DNA of 64,000 nt from JACVRW01 sp963808545. GTDB lineage: Bacteria > Actinomycetota > Thermoleophilia > Solirubrobacterales > Thermoleophilaceae. Position 1 is the stretch's first letter; each line of letters starts with the position of its first letter. Position numbers and translations under genes: made by a program. The notes beneath the pieces were generated by a model. It saw nothing but the letters and a program-made list of their open reading frames with translations, made no database searches and was not told the origin of the DNA. The stretch spans positions 434,001 to 498,000 of the forward strand of contig CAWEGB010000007.1 in assembly GCA_963808545.1 (NCBI GenBank), read 5' to 3'. This document shows positions 56,473-64,000 of the stretch, piece after piece.

Positions 56473-56841
56473 TCAGAGCACCTCCGGAGCGAGCGAGACG
56501 ATCTTCATGAAGTTGCGGTCGCGCAGCTCGCGGGCCACGGGGCCGAAGATGCGGGTGCCACGCGGGTTGTTGGTGGCGTCGATCAGGACCGCGGCGTTCT
56601 CGTCGAAGGAGATGTAGGTGCCGTCGTCGCGGCCGAACTCCTTCTTCGTGCGCACGATCACCGCGGTCACCACCTCGCCCTTCTTGACCGAGCCGTGCGG
56701 GATGGCCTGCTTGACCGTGCCGACGATGATGTCGCCGACGCCGGCGTAGCGGCGGTGCGAGCCTCCGCGCACGCGGATGCACAGGATCTCACGCGCTCCC
56801 GTGTTGTCCGCCACCTTGAGCCTCGACTCCTGCTGGATCAT
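56473..56841 (-). CDS. rplN: Ribosomal protein uL14
   Basis: 122 residues, the universal length. MIQQESRLKVADNTGAREIL, GDIIVGTVKQAIPHGSVKKG and FGPVARELRDRNFMKIVSLA are diagnostic. It is part of the subunit bridge B8 and follows rpsQ by five bases. Confidence 0.97.
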   Translation of the reverse strand: MIQQESRLKVADNTGAREILCIRVRGGSHRRYAGVGDIIVGTVKQAIPHGSVKKGEVVTAVIVRTKKEFGRDDGTYISFDENAAVLIDATNNPRGTRIFGPVARELRDRNFMKIVSLAPEVL

Positions 56842-56846
56842 CAGAC

Positions 56847-57383
56847 CTAGCGCGCCTTCTCCATGACCTCGACCAGGCGCCAGCGCTTGGTGCGGCTGAG
56901 CGGGCGGCTCTCGATCACGCGAACGGTGTCGCCGACGTTGGCCTCGTTGGCCTCGTCGTGCGCGTGCAGCTTCGACGAGGTCCGCACGATCTTCTTGTAC
57001 ATCCGGTGGCGTCGCGCCGTGTCCACGCGGACGGTGATCGTCTTGTCGGCCTTGTCGGACACCACGACGCCCTGGCGCACCTTGAGCACTCCGCCGCCGG
57101 TGTCCTCGACCACGGGGGTCTCGCCCCGCGGCTGGGAGGCGCGCCGCTCCCGGCTGCGCTGGCGATAGTCGCGCCGGTGCTTGGCCTTGCGAGCCCGCTC
57201 GGCGGCGCGTTCCGCGGCACGCTCCTCCACGGAGCGCTGGGGGCGGGCCTCGCCCTCGCTGCTCGAGCGCTCGCGCTTGCGGCGCTCCTTGGGCGGGAGC
57301 TCCTCTTCGGGCTCTGGAGCAGGCGTGTCCGCCACGGTCTCCGCGTTCTCTTCGGTCACGTTGTCTTCAGTCTCGAAAGTCAT
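56847..57383 (-). CDS. rpsQ: Ribosomal protein uS17 with long charged N-terminal extension
   Basis: 178 residues against the usual 80-90. Residues 98-178 are uS17 (KVRQGVVVSDKADKTITVRV, RMYKKIVRTSSKLHAHDEAN, DTVRVIESRPLSRTKRWRLV). Residues 1-97 are extra: an acidic start (TEDNVTEENAETVADTPAPE), then strongly basic Arg/Glu-rich sequence (RAAERAAERARKAKHRRDYR) likely helical. The ATG overlaps the rpmC stop (ATGA), which supports the long form. It binds 16S rRNA early in assembly. Confidence 0.94.
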   Translation of the reverse strand: MTFETEDNVTEENAETVADTPAPEPEEELPPKERRKRERSSSEGEARPQRSVEERAAERAAERARKAKHRRDYRQRSRERRASQPRGETPVVEDTGGGVLKVRQGVVVSDKADKTITVRVDTARRHRMYKKIVRTSSKLHAHDEANEANVGDTVRVIESRPLSRTKRWRLVEVMEKAR

Positions 57384-57604
57384 GTCTTCTTCTGCCTGCG
57401 GATCTCCACGTCCACGTCTATTCCGCGCGTGCGGGCCTCGGTGAGGGCCCGCGCCACGTCGGTCTTCGCCTGCTTCATCCGCGCCGTGTTCTCCAGCTGG
57501 CCGGTGGCGTGCTGGAAGCGCAGGTTGAACAGCTCCTGCCGCGCGTTGTCCGCGAACTCCACGAGCTGCGGATCCTCGAGGTTACGCATCTCGGCCGCTT
57601 TCAT
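57380..57604 (-). CDS. rpmC: Ribosomal protein uL29
   Basis: 74 residues forming two helices: AAEMRNLEDPQLVEFADNAR, QELFNLRFQHATGQLENTAR and VARALTEARTRGIDVDVE. Located at the tunnel exit where trigger factor and SRP dock. It overlaps rpsQ by four bases. Confidence 0.96.
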   Translation of the reverse strand: MKAAEMRNLEDPQLVEFADNARQELFNLRFQHATGQLENTARMKQAKTDVARALTEARTRGIDVDVEIRRQKKT

Positions 57605-58024
57605 CTACTGACCCGATCCCTCGCGCTGAACGAACTTCGTCTTCACGGGCAGCTTGTGGCCGGCCAGGCGCATCGCCTCGCGGGCCAGATCCTCCGGCAC
57701 ACCCGACAGCTCGAACATCACCCGGCCGGGCTTGACCACGGCGACCCAGCCCTCGGGCGAGCCCTTGCCGGAGCCCATGCGGGTCTCGGCGGGCTTCTTC
57801 GTGTACGGCTTGTCCGGGAAGATGTTGATCCAGACCTTGCCGCCGCGCTTGATCTTGCGGGTCATCGCGATTCGGGCGGCCTCGATCTGGCGGTTGGTGA
57901 CCCAGCCGCGCTCGAGGGCCTTCAGCCCGTACTCGCCGAACTCCACGTTCGTGCCGCCCTTGGCGTAGCCGCGCCTGCGGCCACGGTGCTCCTTGCGCCA
58001 CTTGACTCGCTTGGGCTGAAGCAT
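57605..58024 (-). CDS. rplP: Ribosomal protein uL16
   Basis: 139 residues. MLQPKRVKWRKEHRGRRRGY, INIFPDKPYTKKPAETRMGS and GKGSPEGWVAVVKPGRVMFE are diagnostic. It contacts tRNA at the A site. One-base overlap with rpsC. Confidence 0.97.
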   Translation of the reverse strand: MLQPKRVKWRKEHRGRRRGYAKGGTNVEFGEYGLKALERGWVTNRQIEAARIAMTRKIKRGGKVWINIFPDKPYTKKPAETRMGSGKGSPEGWVAVVKPGRVMFELSGVPEDLAREAMRLAGHKLPVKTKFVQREGSGQ

Positions 58025-58863
58025 CAGAGACGGCCTCCTCCCTGGGGTGGACCGCCGCCCTGGCCGCCGCGTCCACCGCGACCGCCGCCCTGGCCTCCAC
58101 GTCCGCCGCCGCCGCGACCGCCGCCCGGGCCACCACGGCCACCCGGGCCGCCGGGGCCACGCCCGCCGGGACCGCGTCCGCCGCCGGCGCCGGCCGGCTG
58201 GGGCGCCTCGAGGTCGGTCAGGTCCTGGGCGAAGCCCTTGGGCATGATCTCGCCCTTGTTGATCCACACCTTCACGCCGATCCGGCCGAAGGTGGTGCGG
58301 GCCTCGTAGAAGCCGTAATCGATGTCGGCGCGCAGCGTGTGGAGCGGCACGCGGCCGTCGGAGTAGCCCTCGGTGCGGGCCATCTCCGCGCCACCGAGGC
58401 GGCCGGAGACCTGGATCTTCACGCCCTTGGCGCCAGAGCGCATCGCGCTGGTGAGCGCGCGCTTCATCGCGCGCCGGAAGGCCACGCGGTTCTGGAGCTG
58501 CTCGGCGATCGACTGGGCCACCAGCCGGGCGTCGAGCTCGGGCCGCTTGATCTCGAGGATGTTCACCTTCACGGCCTTGTTGGTCATCTTGTGGAGCTCC
58601 TTGCGCAGAGCGTCCACTTCGGAACCGGACTTGCCGATCACGATGCCCGGCCGGGCCGTGTGGATGTTGACCTCGACCTCGTTCTTGTTCTTCTTGATGG
58701 TGATCGTGGACAGGCCCGCGTGAGCGAGCTTGTTCTCGATGTGCTCGCGGATCGCGATGTCCTCCATCAGGTAGTCGGAGAACTCGCGCTCGTTGAACCA
58801 GGTCGACTTCCAGTCGTGGATGTAGCCGACCCGCAGCGACTCGGGGTGGACTTTGTGCCCCAT
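58024..58863 (-). CDS. rpsC: Ribosomal protein uS3 with Gly/Arg-rich tail
   Basis: 279 residues against about 210-230. Residues 1-221 are uS3 with the KH domain (RPGIVIGKSGSEVDALRKEL) and the C-terminal domain (IDYGFYEARTTFGRIGVKVW). Residues 222-279 are almost only Gly, Arg, Pro and Gln, with repeated GGRG units (GGRGGPGGGRGGGGRGGQGG). uS3 lines the mRNA entry tunnel; an RGG-like tail could bind RNA (inference). Confidence 0.95.
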   Translation of the reverse strand: MGHKVHPESLRVGYIHDWKSTWFNEREFSDYLMEDIAIREHIENKLAHAGLSTITIKKNKNEVEVNIHTARPGIVIGKSGSEVDALRKELHKMTNKAVKVNILEIKRPELDARLVAQSIAEQLQNRVAFRRAMKRALTSAMRSGAKGVKIQVSGRLGGAEMARTEGYSDGRVPLHTLRADIDYGFYEARTTFGRIGVKVWINKGEIMPKGFAQDLTDLEAPQPAGAGGGRGPGGRGPGGPGGRGGPGGGRGGGGRGGQGGGRGGRGGQGGGPPQGGGRL

Positions 58864-58865
58864 GG

Positions 58866-59561
58866 CTACCTCCCGTTTCCTTCGGTGGTCAGTTCGATGG
58901 TCATGTGACTCGTGCGCTTGTTGATGCGGGTGGCCCGCCCCAGCGCGCGCGGCCGATAGCGCTTGATCGTCGGGCCCTCGTCCACGAACGCGCGGCGAAC
59001 ACGCAGCTCGTCGGGGCCCAGCTCGTACGCCGACTCGGCGTTGGCCACGGCCGAGTTGAGCAGCTTGAGGATGTCCGCGGAGACGGCGCGCGGTGCGTGC
59101 TGAAGGATGGCCTGGGCGTGCTCCACCCGCTTGCCGCGGATGTGGTCCATCACGAGCCGTGCCTTGCGCGGGGCGCTGCGCACGTAGCGAGCGCGCGCGG
59201 CGACGACCAGCGCACCGTCCGGCTCGCGCGGGGCGCGCTTGCGCTCCGTGGTGATGGTCTCGGCCGAGCCACGGCGGCGGGTGGTGGTGGCGGGCGCCTC
59301 TTCGGCGGCCTCGTCCTCCTCGGCGGCGTCTGCTTCGGGCGCGTCGGTGGCCTCCTCGGCGTCCACGACCTCCTCCGCCTTGGCCTCCTCGGCCGGCGCC
59401 GTGGCGGCCTGAGCCACCTCGTCGTCCTCGAGCCGCGCGACGAGCTCGGCCTTGTTGCCGCTCTTGGGGAGCCCGCGGGCCTCGAGCTCCTGCTTGAGCT
59501 CGTCGACCTTGAGCGACTCCCAGCCGCCTTCCGGCGGACCTGATACCTGGTCAGGGGTCAC
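58866..59561 (-). CDS. rplV: Ribosomal protein uL22 with N-terminal SAP domain
   Basis: 231 residues against about 115. Residues 117-231 are a normal uL22 (ARARYVRSAPRKARLVMDHI, RAFVDEGPTIKRYRPRALGR) that lines the exit tunnel. Residues about 15-48 (SLKVDELKQELEARGLPKSG then NKAELVARLEDDE) are a textbook SAP helix-extended loop-helix nucleic-acid-binding motif. Residues 50-92 are a Glu/Ala-rich acidic linker. The GTG start overlaps the rpsS stop (GTGA), which supports the extended form. Confidence 0.93.
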   Translation of the reverse strand: MTPDQVSGPPEGGWESLKVDELKQELEARGLPKSGNKAELVARLEDDEVAQAATAPAEEAKAEEVVDAEEATDAPEADAAEEDEAAEEAPATTTRRRGSAETITTERKRAPREPDGALVVAARARYVRSAPRKARLVMDHIRGKRVEHAQAILQHAPRAVSADILKLLNSAVANAESAYELGPDELRVRRAFVDEGPTIKRYRPRALGRATRINKRTSHMTIELTTEGNGR

Positions 59562-59836
59562 CGCACCCGCACTCTGTCGCTGCCCGCGTGGCCGCGGAAC
59601 ATGCGCGTCGGGGCGAACTCGCCCAGCTTGTGTCCCACCATCGACTCGGACACGAACACGGGCACGTGCTTGCGCCCGTCGTGCACGGCGATGGTGTGAC
59701 CGACCATCTCGGGGAAGATCGTCGAGGTCCGCGACCAGGTCTTGACCATGGTCCTGTTTCCGGACTCGTTCATGGCCTCGATGCGCCGCATCAGGCGCTC
59801 CTCGACCCACGGGCCCTTCTTGGACGAGCGTGACAC
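59558..59836 (-). CDS. rpsS: Ribosomal protein uS19
   Basis: 92 residues, normal length. SRSSKKGPWVEERLMRRIEA, TSTIFPEMVGHTIAVHDGRK and GEFAPTRMFRGHAGSDRV are diagnostic. GTG start. It contacts uS13 at the 30S head. Confidence 0.97.
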   Translation of the reverse strand: MSRSSKKGPWVEERLMRRIEAMNESGNRTMVKTWSRTSTIFPEMVGHTIAVHDGRKHVPVFVSESMVGHKLGEFAPTRMFRGHAGSDRVRVR

Positions 59837-60682
59837 CTAGCGCCTCCCCTTCTTGCCGCGCCGGCGGCCACGGACGATGAACTGATCGGACTGCTTGCGC
59901 TTCTTGCGGGTGCGGTAGCCGAGCGTGGGCACGCCCCATGGGGTGACCGGGTGGCCGCCGGGGGTCTTGTGCGCCTCGCCGCCGCCGTGCGGATGGTCGA
60001 CGGGGTTCATGGCCACGCCGCGCGTCTGCGGGCGCTTGCCCAGATGACGCGAGCGGCCGGCCTTGCCCAGCTCCACCAGCTCGTGCTCGGCGTTGCCCAG
60101 CGCTCCCACGGTGGCGCGGCACTCCACGAGGACCATGCGCATCTCGCCCGAGGGGAGGCGCAGCGTGGCGTAGCGCCCCTCCTTGGCCACGAGCTGGATG
60201 GACGTGCCCGCGGACCGGCCCAGCTGGCCGCCGCGACCGGGGGTGAGCTCCACGTTGTGGATCGTCGTACCGGTGGGGATGTTGGCCAGCGGCAGGGTGT
60301 TGCCGGGCGTCACGTCGGCGTCGGGCCCGGAGGACACGCTGTCGCCCACCTTGATGCGCGCGGGCGCGAGGATGTAGCGCTTCTCGCCGTCGGCGTAGTG
60401 GAGCAGCGCGATGTGGGCGGAACGGTTGGGGTCGTACTCGATCGCCGCCACCTTGGCCGGAATGCCGTCCTTCAGCCGCTTGAAGTCGATGCGCCGGTAC
60501 TTGCGCTTCGCGCCGCCGCCGCGGTGACGCGAGGTCACGCGGCCGTGGGCGTTGCGCCCGCCGGACTTCTTGAGCCCCTCGACGAGCGCCTTCTCCGGCT
60601 CGGTCTTGGTGACCGCGTCGTGCTGGAGCCATGTGGCGAAACGCCGTCCCGGCGAAGTGGGCTTGTGCTTCTTGATGGCCAT
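59837..60682 (-). CDS. rplB: Ribosomal protein uL2
   Basis: 281 residues. KKHKPTSPGRRFATWLQHDA, GRNAHGRVTSRHRGGGAKRK and the catalytic-centre loop RGVAMNPVDHPHGGGEAHKT are diagnostic. It is next to the peptidyl transferase centre and needed for subunit joining. Confidence 0.97.
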   Translation of the reverse strand: MAIKKHKPTSPGRRFATWLQHDAVTKTEPEKALVEGLKKSGGRNAHGRVTSRHRGGGAKRKYRRIDFKRLKDGIPAKVAAIEYDPNRSAHIALLHYADGEKRYILAPARIKVGDSVSSGPDADVTPGNTLPLANIPTGTTIHNVELTPGRGGQLGRSAGTSIQLVAKEGRYATLRLPSGEMRMVLVECRATVGALGNAEHELVELGKAGRSRHLGKRPQTRGVAMNPVDHPHGGGEAHKTPGGHPVTPWGVPTLGYRTRKKRKQSDQFIVRGRRRGKKGRR

Positions 60683-60685
60683 GAG

Positions 60686-60982
60686 CTACTCCACCCCCTG
60701 CCCCTCGAACAGCTCGATCGAATCGTCGGCGTGCAGCGTCACGACCGCCTTCTTCCAGCGCCGCCGTGTGCCCGCGTAGAGCCCGCGGCGCTTGGGCTTG
60801 GGCTTGACCCACGCCGTGCGCACCCCGGTGACCCGGACACCGAAGATGTCCTCGATCGCCTTGCGGACCTGGGTCTTGTTGGCCCGGTCGTGAACGCGGA
60901 AGGTGTACTTGTTGGCCGCGAGCAGCGCGTAGCTCTTCTCGGAGATGACCGGCCGGATGATCACCTGGCGTGAGTCCTTCAT
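60686..60982 (-). CDS. rplW: Ribosomal protein uL23
   Basis: 98 residues. MKDSRQVIIRPVISEKSYAL, NKYTFRVHDRANKTQVRKAI and KPKRRGLYAGTRRRWKKAVV are diagnostic. It lies at the tunnel exit and docks trigger factor. ATG overlaps the rplD stop by four bases. Confidence 0.96.
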   Translation of the reverse strand: MKDSRQVIIRPVISEKSYALLAANKYTFRVHDRANKTQVRKAIEDIFGVRVTGVRTAWVKPKPKRRGLYAGTRRRWKKAVVTLHADDSIELFEGQGVE

Positions 60983-61602
60983 CGCGCTGCCGCCTTCTCG
61001 GTCAGGCGCGCGAGCGCGGCCTCGGAGAGCACGAGCCGGGAGGCGCCGATCACGTCGGCCACGCCCACGGCGTCGGCGGGCAGCACCGACACGCCGGTGA
61101 GGTTGCGAAAGGACTTGGCCACGATGTCCTCGCCCTCGGCCAGCACGAGCAGCACGTTGCCGTCGCCGTCGAGCGAGGCCAGTGCAGCGGCCGCCGCCTT
61201 GGTGGAGGGCGTGTCGAAGTTCGCGGGATCGAGGGCGGCGATCGAGCCGCGCTCGGCGTGCATCGTCAGCGCCGCCCGCAGCGCGCGCCGGCGCGCCTTG
61301 CGGTTGACCTTGACGGTGTAGTGGCGCGGCTTGGGGCCGAAGGCCACGCCGCCGCCGGTGCGCTGGGGAGCGGAGAGCGCGCCCACCCGTGCCCGGCCGG
61401 TGCCCTTCTGACGCCAGGCCTTCGCGCCGGTCATCGCAACCTCGGCCCGGGTCTTGGTCGAGCTGGAGCCCTGACGGCGAGCCGCCAGCTCGGAGCGCAC
61501 GGCCTCGTGCACCAGCGGACCGTGGAAGGTCTCGCCGAACACCACGTCGTCGAGGTCGAGCCCGCCCGAGCCACCGCCGATGTACTTGGCCTGGGCAGCC
61601 AC
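60979..61602 (-). CDS. rplD: Ribosomal protein uL4
   Basis: 207 residues. TRAEVAMTGAKAWRQKGTGR then ARVGALSAPQRTGGGVAFGP is the tunnel loop. I chose GTG 61602 (AAQAKYIGGGSGGLDLDDVV), three bases after the rplC stop. The N-terminus lacks the usual VxxxxGxxxGxIxL strand start but keeps DDVVFGETFHGPLVHEAV. Confidence 0.95.
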   Translation of the reverse strand: MAAQAKYIGGGSGGLDLDDVVFGETFHGPLVHEAVRSELAARRQGSSSTKTRAEVAMTGAKAWRQKGTGRARVGALSAPQRTGGGVAFGPKPRHYTVKVNRKARRRALRAALTMHAERGSIAALDPANFDTPSTKAAAAALASLDGDGNVLLVLAEGEDIVAKSFRNLTGVSVLPADAVGVADVIGASRLVLSEAALARLTEKAAAR

Positions 61603-61604
61603 GG

Positions 61605-62228
61605 TCAGCCCTCGCTCCGGATCTCGACCACGGAGCCCTTGGGGCCGGGCACCGAGCCACGTACCAGCAGAAGATTCTGTTCGGGCCGCACGTCCACGAC
61701 CTGCAGCCCGCGCTGGGTGGCGCGCTTGTTGCCCATCTGGCCGGGGCCGCGGATGCCCTTGAACACCCGAGCGGGGTCGGCCGAGGCGCCGATCGAGCCC
61801 GGCGCGCGCACGTTGTGCGAGCCGTGCGAGACGGGCCCGCGGTGGAAGTTGTGCCGCTTGATCGTGCCGGCGAAGCCCTTGCCCTTGGAGACGCCGGAGA
61901 CCTTGACGGTCTGGCCCTTCTCGAACACCGAGTCGACCTTGACCTCGGCGCCCAGCTCGGCCTCGCCCGGATCGCCGCGGAACTCGGCCAGGTGCTTCAT
62001 GGGGCCCACGTCGGCCTTCTTCAAGTGGCCGAGGCGCGCCTTCTGCAGGCCCTTCTCCGACGAGGCGCCGAAGGCCAGCTGGAGAGCGTCGTAGCCGTCG
62101 CGGTCCTCGCGCCGGATGGCGGTGACGAAGCACGGGCCGGCCTCGATCACGGTCACGCGCTCGACGTGCCCGTCCTCTGAGTCGAAGACCTGCGTCATGC
62201 CCAGTTTCCTTCCCAGCAGCCCGGCCAT
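61605..62228 (-). CDS. rplC: Ribosomal protein uL3
   Basis: 207 residues. AGLLGRKLGMTQVFDSEDGH, GFAGTIKRHNFHRGPVSHGS and RAPGSIGASADPARVFKGIR are diagnostic; the last is near the Gln methylated in other bacteria. It initiates 50S assembly. One-base overlap with rpsJ. Confidence 0.97.
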   Translation of the reverse strand: MAGLLGRKLGMTQVFDSEDGHVERVTVIEAGPCFVTAIRREDRDGYDALQLAFGASSEKGLQKARLGHLKKADVGPMKHLAEFRGDPGEAELGAEVKVDSVFEKGQTVKVSGVSKGKGFAGTIKRHNFHRGPVSHGSHNVRAPGSIGASADPARVFKGIRGPGQMGNKRATQRGLQVVDVRPEQNLLLVRGSVPGPKGSVVEIRSEG

Positions 62229-62551
62229 CAGATCAGCTGTATCTGGATGTCCACGCCGGCCGGTAGGTGATCGAGGCGCTGCAGCGAGTCCACCGTCTTG
62301 GGGGTGGGCTGCAGGATGTCGATCAGCCGCTTGTGCGTGCGGATCTCGAAGTGCTCGCGGGAGTCCTTGTCCTTGAACGGCCCGCGGATCACGCAGTAGA
62401 CGTTCTTCTCGGTGGGCAGCGGCACGGGCCCGGACACGGTGGCGCCGGTGCGCACGGCCGTGTCCACGATCTCCTTGGCGGCCGTCTCGATCGCCGAGTG
62501 GTCGTAGGCCTTGAGCCGGATGCGGATCTTGTTCTGCGTGAGTGTTGCCAT
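62228..62551 (-). CDS. rpsJ: Ribosomal protein uS10
   Basis: 107 residues. NKIRIRLKAYDHSAIETAAK, GPVPLPTEKNVYCVIRGPFK and HFEIRTHKRLIDILQPTPKT are diagnostic. Also the NusE antitermination factor. First gene of the S10 block, 75 bases after tuf. Confidence 0.97.
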   Translation of the reverse strand: MATLTQNKIRIRLKAYDHSAIETAAKEIVDTAVRTGATVSGPVPLPTEKNVYCVIRGPFKDKDSREHFEIRTHKRLIDILQPTPKTVDSLQRLDHLPAGVDIQIQLI

Positions 62552-62575
62552 GGTGTGCGTCTGAGACAGACTGAA

Positions 62576-62602
62576 GGGCGGGCTCGAGACTGACGCCCGC
62601 CC
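62576..62602 (-). terminator. Hairpin between tuf and rpsJ
   Basis: A perfect 8-bp GC stem, GGGCGGGC (62576-62583) with GCCCGCCC (62595-62602), loop 11 bases. It lies 24 bases after the tuf stop and 24 before rpsJ. On the transcribed strand TTCAGTCTGTCTC follows, not a strong U-tract, so it may attenuate rather than stop transcription. Confidence 0.5.
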
Positions 62603-62626
62603 CTCAATGAATCATCTGTCCGAGGT

Positions 62627-63814
<1,188 letters not shown>

Positions 63815-63830
63815 CTCGAACTACCCCTTT

Positions 63831-63858
63831 CTAAAAGAACACTCGGGTTCGGACCCGA
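63831..63858 (-). terminator. Hairpin with short U-run between fusA and tuf
   Basis: TCGGGT (63843-63848) pairs with ACCCGA (63853-63858) around TCGG. On the transcribed strand the stem is followed by GTGTTCTTTTAG. It lies 31 bases after the fusA stop and 28 before tuf, so it could act as a weak terminator or attenuator that adjusts tuf output. Confidence 0.45.
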
Positions 63859-63889
63859 ACTTGCGAAACATACTCGGTTTACTCACGCT

Positions 63890-64000
63890 CTACGCGCCGG
63901 CGCCGACGGGTTCGCCCGTCCGGTGCTCGACGATTTCCTCGGCGATGCTCGCCGGGACCTCTTCGTATCGGTCGAACTGCATCGTGTAGTTGGCCCGGCC
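63890..64000 (-). CDS. fusA: Elongation factor G, C-terminal 36 residues (cut by window edge)
   Basis: The visible end reads GRANYTMQFDRYEEVPASIA, EEIVEHRTGEPVGAGA and a TAG. GR(A/G)xYTMxFxxYxxVP near the C-terminus is the EF-G domain V signature. Position before tuf on the same strand fits the standard str-operon order. Confidence 0.93.
   Translation of the reverse strand, partial: GRANYTMQFDRYEEVPASIAEEIVEHRTGEPVGAGA

Noticed and set aside
58047..58247. Plus-strand frames opposite the uS3 tail
   Set aside because: Complement of the Gly/Arg repeat tract; no independent coding evidence.

Overview
The window is high-GC DNA from an actinobacterium. Gene order and content point to class Thermoleophilia, probably near Solirubrobacterales. 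The evidence is a bacterial-type S10-spc-alpha ribosomal locus with actinobacterial features, a mycothiol-era type metabolic background (SCP2, FadD15-like ligase, iron alcohol dehydrogenase, Lrp-RAM protein), small HTH and DUF proteins seen in that group, and frequent GTG, TTG and apparently CTG starts. The placement is inference; no 16S gene is present.

Layout. 1-13.2 kb is scattered housekeeping and catabolic genes: a membrane spermidine-synthase-like protein (cut by the window edge), a secreted lipase-like hydrolase, bioA, rubredoxin, a NUDIX protein, a secreted RTX-repeat protein, an epimerase, an iron alcohol dehydrogenase/SCP2 pair, a thioesterase, an Lrp-type RAM protein, and a zinc alcohol dehydrogenase/hydratase/aldehyde dehydrogenase run. 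It ends in a decayed nucleotidyltransferase. 13.2-16.2 kb is a three-gene translationally coupled operon (DapA-family lyase, proline-racemase-family epimerase, D-amino-acid oxidase). With the aldehyde dehydrogenase at 11.2 kb it matches the hydroxyproline to 2-oxoglutarate route. 16.3-17.5 kb is a PQQ sugar-dehydrogenase lipoprotein.

17.55-21.6 kb is the accessory part. A tRNA-Pro(CGG) gene has its last 15 bases repeated exactly about 4 kb downstream (17614-17628 and 21578-21592), the signature of a tRNA-integrated element. The segment between holds helically phased short repeats next to the tRNA, small proteins (two-TM protein, DUF2188, XRE regulator, DUF1508, Cys/His protein), gene fragments, and no recognisable integrase.

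21.8-46.5 kb is mixed chromosome: a MarR regulator divergent from yceI with a clear palindromic operator, FMN reductase, an oxidase, a membrane-anchored ECF sigma factor with built-in zinc-finger domain, NIF3, fadD, a HisC-like aminotransferase, a broken ArsR/SRPBCC/YciI operon, patatin, DacB, ligA-surE-truA, Rrf2 plus the sulfate importer cysPTWA, a frameshifted cation/proton antiporter, and a peptidoglycan-binding/NlpC-like protein.

46.8-64 kb is one long minus-strand array, in transcription order fusA(3' end), tuf, rpsJ, rplC, rplD, rplW, rplB, rpsS, rplV, rpsC, rplP, rpmC, rpsQ, rplN, rplX, rplE, rpsN, rpsH, rplF, rplR, rpsE, rpmD, rplO, secY, adk, map, rpmJ, rpsM, rpsK, rpsD, rpoA, rplQ. 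Two things stand out: infA is missing from its usual place between map and rpmJ, and four ribosomal proteins (uL22 with a SAP domain, uS17, uL5, uS3) carry long charged or glycine-rich extensions.
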